A stretch of 64,000 nucleotides of DNA from Pseudomonas brassicacearum subsp. neoaurantiaca (lineage in GTDB: Bacteria > Pseudomonadota > Gammaproteobacteria > Pseudomonadales > Pseudomonadaceae): assembly GCF_013608025.1 (NCBI RefSeq), contig NZ_VDLV01000001.1, forward strand, positions 124,001-188,000, given 5' to 3'. Positions 57,888-64,000 of this stretch are shown in pieces. The notes beneath the pieces are model-generated. The model was not told where the DNA came from, did no database searches, and saw nothing but the letters and a program-made list of their open reading frames with translations. Both the position numbers and the translations under genes were made by a program. The first letter of the stretch is position 1. Every line of letters starts with the position of its first letter.

Positions 57888-58961
57888 ATGAGCTATTTGC
57901 TCAACACCTGGTACATCGCTGGGTGGGCGGATGAGCTGGCGCCTGGTGCGATGCTTGGCAGGACCATCGTCGAACGACCCATGGTCTTCTTTCGCGACAG
58001 CCGGGGCGCGATCCAGGCGCTCGCCGATCGTTGCCCGCACCGTTTTGCCCCGCTGCACATGGGCAAGGTTGTCGGCGACAGCATCCAGTGCCCGTACCAC
58101 GGCTTGCGTTTCGAGGGCAGTGGCCAATGCACGCACAATCCCCATGGCGAGGGAAATATCCCCAAGGCTGCTTGTGTTCGTGGGTTCGCGGTTGTTGAGC
58201 GCCACGGCGCGATCTGGGTGTGGCCGGGCGATCGGCACTTGGCAAGCGATGCGCTGATTCCTGATTTTTCCTTCTTCGAACAGGCGCCCACCCATGCCAA
58301 GGGACACGGGTATTTGCCAACCCGGGCGCATTACGAATTGCTGTCCGACAACATCATGGACCTGAGCCACGTCGACTTCCTGCACCCGGATACCCTCGGT
58401 GGCGGAGCGTTGTCACGCACCCGCGCCACCGTCGAGGAGCTGCCCAACGATCGTGTGCGCATCAGTTGGTGGGCCGCCGATGATGTCCCTCCGCCGGCTT
58501 TCGGCGCTCACCTTGAAGACCCGACCCGGGCAGACGTCTGGGCCGAAGTCGTCTGGCACGCGCCTGGCCTGATGCTGCTGGGCAGTGGCGCCACCGCGCC
58601 AGGGCGTCCCAGGGAAGAGGGGCCGGTGACGTGGAACCTGCACCTGATGACCCCGCAGGACGCGACGAATACCCATTATTTCTTCGCCAACACGCGCAGT
58701 TTCGAGCAGGACAACGCCCAGTTGAATGCCTTCGTCCAGGACATGCTGATCGGTATTTTCGCCGGTGAAGACAAACCCATGGTCGAGGCGCAGCAGCACC
58801 AGATTGGCGAGGTTGACTTGCTGGGTCTCAACCCGGTGTTGCTGCCTGTCGATGCCGGAGCCGTGCGCTGTCGGCGGGTGTTGCGTCGTTTGATTGAGGC
58901 CGAGTGCGCGGCGACGCACGCCAGCCCGTTAGCAAGCTTTGAAAAAGAGGAATCGCGATGA
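57888..58961 (+). CDS. Rieske non-haem iron oxygenase, VanA-like (first of pair)
   Basis: A 357-residue oxygenase. The N-terminal Rieske domain has Cys49-x-His51 ([14 protein letters not shown]) and Cys68-x-x-His71 (QCPYHGLRF). The catalytic iron site follows with Asp158, His161 and His166 in DNIMDLSHVDFLH. This single-subunit class includes vanillate O-demethylase and dicamba demethylase, so O-demethylation or hydroxylation of an aromatic ring is expected. AGAGGAGAG precedes the ATG. It overlaps the second oxygenase gene by 4 bases. Confidence 0.9.
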   Translation: MSYLLNTWYIAGWADELAPGAMLGRTIVERPMVFFRDSRGAIQALADRCPHRFAPLHMGKVVGDSIQCPYHGLRFEGSGQCTHNPHGEGNIPKAACVRGFAVVERHGAIWVWPGDRHLASDALIPDFSFFEQAPTHAKGHGYLPTRAHYELLSDNIMDLSHVDFLHPDTLGGGALSRTRATVEELPNDRVRISWWAADDVPPPAFGAHLEDPTRADVWAEVVWHAPGLMLLGSGATAPGRPREEGPVTWNLHLMTPQDATNTHYFFANTRSFEQDNAQLNAFVQDMLIGIFAGEDKPMVEAQQHQIGEVDLLGLNPVLLPVDAGAVRCRRVLRRLIEAECAATHASPLASFEKEESR

Positions 58962-60001
58962 GCTTTCTACGCAACGTCTGGTACGCAGCCGCCTGGGGAA
59001 CCGAGGTCAAGGCTGGCGAGCTGTTTCAACGAACCCTTCTCAATGAACCCGTGGTGTTTTTTCGCGATACCCAAGGTACCGCCCAAGCCATTGCCGATCG
59101 CTGCCCGCACCGTTTCGCACCGCTGGGAATGGGAGTCCTCAAAGGCGATGCGGTGCGTTGTCCGTATCACGGCCTGGAATTCGACGGCAGCGGCACCTGT
59201 GTGCATAACCCCCACGGTGATGGCGCAATTCCCAAGGCGGCGAAGGTCAAGACCTACCCGCTGGTCGAGCGCCATAGCGTGCTGTGGATCTGGATGGGCG
59301 ATCCACAACTGGCCGATGCGACGCTGATCGCGGATTTCAGTTGCATGGACGATGACCATTGGTACGTCGGTAAACGCTACCTGCACGCGCGGGCCAACTA
59401 CGTGCTGGAAACCGACAACATCATGGACCTGGGTCATATCGAGTTTTTGCACCCGTCTACGTTGGGTGGCGATGGCGTGAAGAGCGCGTTGACCAGCGTG
59501 CAGGAGGAGGGCAACACCGTTTGGTCCAACCGCCAGACTGTTGCGGAAATCATGCCGGAATTTCTCTACAGCGCCTGGAACATTGCGCAAGGCACGCCGG
59601 TGGACCGTTGGATCGATGTGCGCTGGGATGCCCCGGCTAACATGTTGTTGTTCTCCGGCGCGGTGGCGACCGGGCTACCCAGGGCCCAGGGCATTTCCAC
59701 ACCGATCCCGCACCTGTTCACCCCGGAGACCGAGACCACGACTCACTACTGGTTCTCAGTCTGCTTTCCCAAGGCAATGGGCGAATTCGCCGAGCGATTC
59801 GCCGACGAGCAAGCGGCCGCGATCAACCGGCCCTTTGCCGACGAAGACTTGCCGATGCTTGAGGCGCAGCAGCGCATGATGGGCGATGCGTCGTTCTGGG
59901 ACTTGAAGCCGGTCCTGCTGGTCGGTGATGCAGGCGCCATCCGCGCGCGGCGTGTGCTGGATCGCATGATCGCTGCCGAGCAGCCTGCAGGTGCCAAGTG
60001 A
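58958..60001 (+). CDS. Rieske non-haem iron oxygenase, VanA-like (second of pair)
   Basis: A 347-residue paralogue of the preceding protein. It has the same Rieske ligands (Cys49, His51, Cys68, His71) and iron site (Asp157, His160, His165 in [13 protein letters not shown]). Divergence in the C-terminal substrate domain suggests a different substrate or position. It overlaps the reductase start by one base (TGATG), so the two oxygenases and one reductase are translated together. Confidence 0.9.
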   Translation: MSFLRNVWYAAAWGTEVKAGELFQRTLLNEPVVFFRDTQGTAQAIADRCPHRFAPLGMGVLKGDAVRCPYHGLEFDGSGTCVHNPHGDGAIPKAAKVKTYPLVERHSVLWIWMGDPQLADATLIADFSCMDDDHWYVGKRYLHARANYVLETDNIMDLGHIEFLHPSTLGGDGVKSALTSVQEEGNTVWSNRQTVAEIMPEFLYSAWNIAQGTPVDRWIDVRWDAPANMLLFSGAVATGLPRAQGISTPIPHLFTPETETTTHYWFSVCFPKAMGEFAERFADEQAAAINRPFADEDLPMLEAQQRMMGDASFWDLKPVLLVGDAGAIRARRVLDRMIAAEQPAGAK

Positions 60002-60954
60002 TGATTGAAGTCGTCGTCACTCGCAAGCGGCGCGAAGCCGAAGGCATCTACAGCTTCGAACTGGCCCCGGTCGAAGATCGCCTGCTGCCTGCCTTCAGCG
60101 CTGGCTCGCATGTCGATGTGCAGTTGCCTGATGGCTTGGTGCGCCAATATTCATTGTGCAATCACCCCGAGGAGCGGCACCGCTACCTGCTGGGCGTGTT
60201 GCTCGATCCCGCGTCTCGCGGCGGTTCCCAGGCCATGCACGAGCAAGTCCAGGAAGGCAGCCGGTTGCGCATCAGCGAGCCGCGCAACCTGTTCCCGCTG
60301 GAACATGGTGCGGGCTTCAGCCTGTTGTTCGCGGGCGGTATCGGCATCACGCCGATCCTTTGCATGGCCGAGCGCCTGGCGCGGATCGGCGCGCCTTTCG
60401 AGTTGCACTACTGCGGTCGTTCGGCCGGGCGCATGGCCTTCATCGAGTACATCCGCCAGTCGGCGTTCGCCGATTGCGTGCATGTCCATGTGGACGACGG
60501 CGAGGATGCCCAGCGTCTCGACAGCGCTCGGATTCTGTCCACGCCGTCCAGTGATCGTCACCTGTATGTCTGCGGCCCGAATGGCTTCATGGAGCATGTG
60601 CTCGGTACTGCACGCGCGCAGGGCTGGGCCGAGGCGCAACTGCACCGCGAATACTTTACCGCCGCCGCTGCGCCGGCCAGCGAGGCGGGCGGGTTCGAGG
60701 TGCAACTGGCCAGTACCGGGCAGTGTTTGCAGGTGCCTGCCGCGCTCAGCGTGGCCCAGGTGCTGCTGGAGGCCGGCATCGATATCCCGTTGTCCTGCGA
60801 GCAGGGCATCTGCGGCACTTGCCTGACGCGCGTGCTGGAAGGCGAGCCGGATCATCGCGACATGTTCCTGACCGATGCCGAGCGAGCGCGCAACGACCAG
60901 TTCACGCCTTGCTGCTCGCGCGCCAGGAGCGCGCGGTTGGTGCTCGATCTTTAA
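60001..60954 (+). CDS. Vanillate demethylase-type reductase (VanB-like, FMN/NAD/2Fe-2S)
   Basis: A 317-residue three-domain reductase. The flavin domain has [20 protein letters not shown], the NAD domain [15 protein letters not shown] and [12 protein letters not shown], and the C-terminal plant-type ferredoxin [20 protein letters not shown] plus a later Cys (TPCCSRA) for the [2Fe-2S] cluster. It passes electrons from NAD(P)H to the Rieske oxygenases; one reductase probably serves both. Confidence 0.92.
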   Translation: MIEVVVTRKRREAEGIYSFELAPVEDRLLPAFSAGSHVDVQLPDGLVRQYSLCNHPEERHRYLLGVLLDPASRGGSQAMHEQVQEGSRLRISEPRNLFPLEHGAGFSLLFAGGIGITPILCMAERLARIGAPFELHYCGRSAGRMAFIEYIRQSAFADCVHVHVDDGEDAQRLDSARILSTPSSDRHLYVCGPNGFMEHVLGTARAQGWAEAQLHREYFTAAAAPASEAGGFEVQLASTGQCLQVPAALSVAQVLLEAGIDIPLSCEQGICGTCLTRVLEGEPDHRDMFLTDAERARNDQFTPCCSRARSARLVLDL

Positions 60955-61018
60955 GGTTTTTCCCATGAATTCATTTTTACCCGCTGGCACGTTCCACCAA
61001 CAGATTGAGGATTTGAAC

Positions 61019-61591
61019 ATGCAACAGCTTCCTGGTTTCAAACGCGTGGTCACCGGGCACGATGCCCAGGGGCGGGCGGTGGTCGCCCTCAGCGGACCGA
61101 CGCCGAACAGCTTCCCGCTCAAGGCCGTACCCGGCACGGTTTTCCACGAGATCTGGAACAGCGGCGCCAGCCCGGCCGTGCTCGACAACGGCGACGATCC
61201 CACCCGCAAGCCGCTTCAATTGAGCCCGGCGCCGCTGGGCAGCGTCATCCGCGTGGTGGACATCCCGCCCGACAGCGTCCAGAACCAGGTCAGTGCCGAG
61301 GATGCCGCGGCGGCCTTTGCCGAAATAGGCCAGGCCCATGCCGGTACGGGGCAGGCGGACTCAAGGCACAAGCTGATGCACCGCACCGAAACACTGGATT
61401 ACGGCGTGGTGACGGAGGGCGAGGTCTGGCTGGTCCTCGATGGCGAAGAGGTGCATCTCAAGCGCGGTGACATCGTCGTGCAGCGCGGCACCAATCACGC
61501 CTGGAGCAATCGCACCGAGCAGATGGCCCGCATGCTCTTCGTGCTGCTCGACGGTCGCTTCGCCCCCGAGCTGCAAGGAGCACAGGTATGA
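61019..61591 (+). CDS. Cupin-domain protein
   Basis: A protein of about 190 residues. The C-terminal cupin barrel has HRTETLDYGVVTEGEVWLVL and HLKRGDIVVQRGTNHAWSNR. The N-terminus FKRVVTGHDAQGRAVVALSG is typical of small cupins in aromatic catabolic clusters (gentisate-dioxygenase-like but shorter). A standard first metal motif (HxH) is reduced to a single His, so catalysis is not assured. The ATG at 61019 has GAGGA seven bases before it; an ATG at 60965 would add 18 residues. It overlaps the next gene (ATGA). Confidence 0.75.
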   Translation: MQQLPGFKRVVTGHDAQGRAVVALSGPTPNSFPLKAVPGTVFHEIWNSGASPAVLDNGDDPTRKPLQLSPAPLGSVIRVVDIPPDSVQNQVSAEDAAAAFAEIGQAHAGTGQADSRHKLMHRTETLDYGVVTEGEVWLVLDGEEVHLKRGDIVVQRGTNHAWSNRTEQMARMLFVLLDGRFAPELQGAQV

Positions 61592-62580
61592 AGCTCAGTA
61601 CCCTCAAGGATCACAGCCGCGACGGTCGTCTGTTGGTGGTATCGCGCAACCTGGCGTGGGCGGTGGAGGCCAGTGACATCGCCGGGACCCTGCAGGAGGC
61701 CATCGAGCATTGGCCGAGCGTCGAAGCCGCTTTGCGCGCTCGCTATGACGCCTTGAACGAAGGCTCACTGGCCGAGGCCTTCGCCTTCGATCCACAACAA
61801 GCCGCCGCACCTTTGCCGCGTGCCTGGCAGTGGCTGGATGCCTCGTCGTTTCTCAGCCATGGCGAGCGGATGCAGAAAGCGTTTTCGCTGGATCCCATCG
61901 AAGGTGTCGAACACACGCCGCTGATGTACCAAGGCTCTGGCGATGATTTTCTCGGCGCTCGCGAGGACATCGTGCTGCCCAGTGAAAGCCATGGCATCGA
62001 CTTCGAAGGTGAATTCGCCGTGGTCGTCGATGAGGTTCCCATGGGATGCTCGGCACAAGACGCCATCGCCCGTATCCGCCTCATCGTGCAAGTCAACGAT
62101 GTCAGCTTGCGCGCACTGGCACCCCGCGAAATGAAGACGGGCTTCGGTTTTATCCAGGCCAAATCCTCGTCAAGTTTCGCACCGGTGGCAATCACCCCCG
62201 ACGAGTTGGGCGAAGCCTGGCGCGACGGGCGCGTGCACTTGCCGCTGAAGGTCGAGTGGAATGGCCAGTGGTTCGGGCATGCCCACGGTGGCGCCATGCA
62301 TTTCGGCTTTCATCAATTGATTGCCCATGCGGCCCTGACCCGGCGTCTCAGGGCCGGCTGCGTGATCGGTTCCGGCACGGTTTCCAATGCCGATCCCAGC
62401 GTTGGGGCGGCTTGCATCGCTGAACGTCGTGCCGTGGAGATGATTGAACAGGGCGCGCCTCAAACGTCCTTCATGCGATTTGGCGACCGTGTGCGCATGG
62501 ACGTCATCGATGCGCAAGGGCAGTCGGTCTTTGGCGCGATAGACCAGCGTGTCGTCTGCGGAGAGCGCCCATGCGCGTGA
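61588..62580 (+). CDS. Fumarylacetoacetate hydrolase-family protein
   Basis: A 330-residue FAH-fold protein. The metal-binding region has SESHGIDFEGEFAVVVDEVP (Glu, Glu), and SSSFAPVAITPDELGEAW and GSGTVSNADPSVGAACIAER follow later. Family members hydrolyse beta-diketo acids or hydrate or decarboxylate oxo-acids from ring cleavage. Here it fits a lower-pathway step after extradiol cleavage. Its ATG overlaps the cupin stop, and its 3' end overlaps the SDR gene by 10 bases. Confidence 0.88.
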   Translation: MKLSTLKDHSRDGRLLVVSRNLAWAVEASDIAGTLQEAIEHWPSVEAALRARYDALNEGSLAEAFAFDPQQAAAPLPRAWQWLDASSFLSHGERMQKAFSLDPIEGVEHTPLMYQGSGDDFLGAREDIVLPSESHGIDFEGEFAVVVDEVPMGCSAQDAIARIRLIVQVNDVSLRALAPREMKTGFGFIQAKSSSSFAPVAITPDELGEAWRDGRVHLPLKVEWNGQWFGHAHGGAMHFGFHQLIAHAALTRRLRAGCVIGSGTVSNADPSVGAACIAERRAVEMIEQGAPQTSFMRFGDRVRMDVIDAQGQSVFGAIDQRVVCGERPCA

Positions 62581-63578
62581 TGATTACCGGTGCAAACGGT
62601 TTTGTCGGGCGGGCATTGGTGCAGCGTCTGCTCGACACGAATCAACTGCGAGGCCAGCCCATCAGCGCGTTGATCCTGGTGGATAAGGAGCTGGCGGGTT
62701 TCACTGACGATAAGCGCCTGCGCCGTCATTGCGGCAGCATCACCGATGCCGCGTTGCTGCGTCGCGCCCTGGCCGATGGCATCGATGTGGTGTTCCACCT
62801 GGTGAGCGTGCCGGGCGGCGCGGCCGAGCAGCAGTATTCACTGGGCTATCAGGTCAACTTGCTGGCGAGCCTGGAGTTGCTCGATCAGTTGCGCGAACAG
62901 CCTGGCGTGCCGGTGCTGGTGTACGCCAGCAGCGTGGCGGTGTACGGCGGCGACCTGCCGGCGCGCATGGATGAGCGTGCCGTGCCACACCCGCAGATAA
63001 GCTATGGCGCGCACAAAGTGATGGTGGAAACGGCCCTCAATGACCTGGCTCGGCGAGGCGAGGTGGACGGTCGTGCCGTGCGCCTGCCCGGCATCGTCGC
63101 GCGTCCACGTGAGCCCAACGGCCTGCGTTCGGCGTTCATGAGCGATCTGCTGCAGGCTTTTGCCCTGGGCGAGCCGTATTGCTGCCCAGTGTCGCCGCAG
63201 GCGCAGGCGTGGTGGATGTCGGTGCGGTGCTGCGTCGATAACCTGCTGCGAGCCGCCGAGCTGCCGACCGCCGAACTCGGCGAATCACGGGTCTGGCAAC
63301 TGCCGTTGTTGCACCTGTCCATTGCCCAGGTCATCGATGCCCTGGCCGCTGCCTACGGCCAGGAACGCCGTGGGCTGATCAGCTTCGCACCGGATGCCGG
63401 GCTGCAAGCCTTGTTCGGCAGTTTCCCGGCGATGAAAACCCCACTGGCCCGGGCCCTTGGCTTTCGCCATGACGGCTCGGCAGCCGCCTTGATACGCAAC
63501 AGTTTGAAGCCTGCTGCCTCGGCGCGTCGTGCGCGAGGGCGGGTGGCGCTTGGAGTGACTGATCATGCAACCGACTAA
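62571..63578 (+). CDS. NAD-dependent epimerase/dehydratase-family SDR, DenD-like
   Basis: A 335-residue extended SDR with MITGANGFVGRALVQRLLDT, the catalytic Ser in VYASSVAVYGG and Tyr-x-x-x-Lys in ISYGAHKVMVETALNDLARR, plus VRLPGIVARPREPNGLRSAF. The closest recognised relatives are D-erythronate dehydrogenase (DenD)-type proteins. It probably oxidises a hydroxy-acid intermediate. It overlaps the cyclase gene by 14 bases. Confidence 0.85.
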   Translation: MRVMITGANGFVGRALVQRLLDTNQLRGQPISALILVDKELAGFTDDKRLRRHCGSITDAALLRRALADGIDVVFHLVSVPGGAAEQQYSLGYQVNLLASLELLDQLREQPGVPVLVYASSVAVYGGDLPARMDERAVPHPQISYGAHKVMVETALNDLARRGEVDGRAVRLPGIVARPREPNGLRSAFMSDLLQAFALGEPYCCPVSPQAQAWWMSVRCCVDNLLRAAELPTAELGESRVWQLPLLHLSIAQVIDALAAAYGQERRGLISFAPDAGLQALFGSFPAMKTPLARALGFRHDGSAAALIRNSLKPAASARRARGRVALGVTDHATD

Positions 63579-64000
63579 ACGCCGTCTGGTGGACCTGTCC
63601 GTGACCCTGGACAATAACCCTTACACCGATCCGCCACCGTTGCTGCCGAAAATCGACTACATGGACCATCAACAAGGCTGGCCGGAGATGGCCGCGATGT
63701 TTCCCGGCCTGTCCAAGGCGCAAATGCCCGGCGACGAATCCTGGGCCGCGGAGCGCCTGCAGATCACTACCCACAGCGGTACGCACATGGACGCCCCCTG
63801 GCATTACGCCTCGACCACGGACGGCGGCAAACCGGCGTTCGGCATCGACGAACTGCCACTGGACTGGTGCCTGCAACCGGGGGTGAAACTGGATTTTCGC
63901 CATATGCCAGACGGTCATGTGGTCAGCGCCGCCGAAATACAGGCTGAGCTGGCGCGCATCGAGCACGTGCTCCAGCCGTTGGACATCGTCCTGGTCAATA
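63565..64000 (+). CDS. Cyclase-family (kynurenine formamidase-like) hydrolase, N-terminal part
   Basis: The first 145 codons of a gene that runs past the right edge. The metal site HSGTHMDAPWH (His70, His74, Asp76, His80) is diagnostic of the cyclase/KynB family of Zn- or Mn-dependent hydrolases. It opens RRLVDLSVTLDNNPYTDPPP. It starts at ATG 63565 inside the end of the SDR gene. In this operon it probably hydrolyses an amide, ester or lactone intermediate. Confidence 0.85.
   Translation, partial: MQPTKRRLVDLSVTLDNNPYTDPPPLLPKIDYMDHQQGWPEMAAMFPGLSKAQMPGDESWAAERLQITTHSGTHMDAPWHYASTTDGGKPAFGIDELPLDWCLQPGVKLDFRHMPDGHVVSAAEIQAELARIEHVLQPLDIVLVN

Overview
The window looks like chromosomal DNA of a Pseudomonas of the P. 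fluorescens complex. It is uniformly GC-rich. It carries the glcC/glcD/glcE order, REP-type palindromes of the kind common in this group (AGGAGCGAGCCTGCTCGC cores), many LysR regulators, a two-component PQQ alcohol/aldehyde oxidation operon and a large aromatic-type catabolic cluster. This assignment is inference from gene content, since no rRNA or other marker gene is present. I saw no IS element, integrase, tRNA, rRNA or CRISPR array.

Layout. (1) 1-2.8 kb: glycolate oxidase genes (glcE cut by the window edge, glcD) divergent from the FadR-type regulator glcC, with two near-identical palindromic operators. (2) 2.8-4.5 kb: REP pairs, a small ACT-domain protein, and an alpha/beta hydrolase whose active site matches fluoroacetate dehalogenase position by position. 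(3) 4.6-10.5 kb: an apparently sigma-54-driven quinohaemoprotein alcohol dehydrogenase plus aldehyde dehydrogenase, followed by a convergent AcoR-like sigma-54 activator. (4) 10.8-18.6 kb: a LysR gene divergent from an amino-acid-type ABC importer, a cysteine-dioxygenase-like cupin and a four-rhodanese/cystathionine-lyase fusion, which looks like a sulfur-compound uptake and breakdown unit. (5) 18.6-39.4 kb: a surface polysaccharide (O-antigen-like) locus. A long leftward operon holds glycosyltransferases, wecB, a GMC oxidoreductase, SDRs, a Gtr-type glucosylation module and the Wzm permease. Divergent from it are an ABC ATPase fused to a pyruvyltransferase domain, a 2OG-Fe(II) oxygenase and a two-domain glycosyltransferase. 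(6) 39.5-43.6 kb: a CitMHS transporter, a soluble solute-binding-like protein and a malate/lactate-type dehydrogenase under a divergent LysR. (7) 43.6-45.6 kb: HxlR regulator, SDR and NAD(P)-binding oxidoreductase. (8) 45.6-64 kb: a catabolic cluster running off the right edge. It contains an alpha/beta hydrolase, a NodD/NahR-type LysR, an extradiol-type VOC protein, a Rieske ferredoxin-like protein, the DUF1302/DUF1329/YCF48-like/RND set, a 38-codon small ORF, an MFS transporter, two VanA-like Rieske oxygenases, a VanB-like reductase, a cupin, a fumarylacetoacetase-family hydrolase, a DenD-like SDR and a cyclase-family hydrolase.

How the genes fit together. In the last cluster a 31-bp element occurs three times, once before each of the three apparent transcription units (46911-46941 on the minus strand, 48081-48111 and 49592-49622 on the plus strand). 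This suggests that the LysR protein at 47026-47937 controls the whole set. The likely chemistry is oxygenative demethylation or hydroxylation of a hydrophobic, possibly methoxylated, aromatic compound imported through the DUF1302/RND envelope system, then extradiol ring opening and hydrolytic breakdown. The substrate cannot be read from sequence. This cluster and the modular polysaccharide locus (Wzt-pyruvyltransferase fusion, divergent wzm and wzt) are the best candidates for undescribed biology here. Start codons were adjusted by eye using Shine-Dalgarno position and operon overlap.
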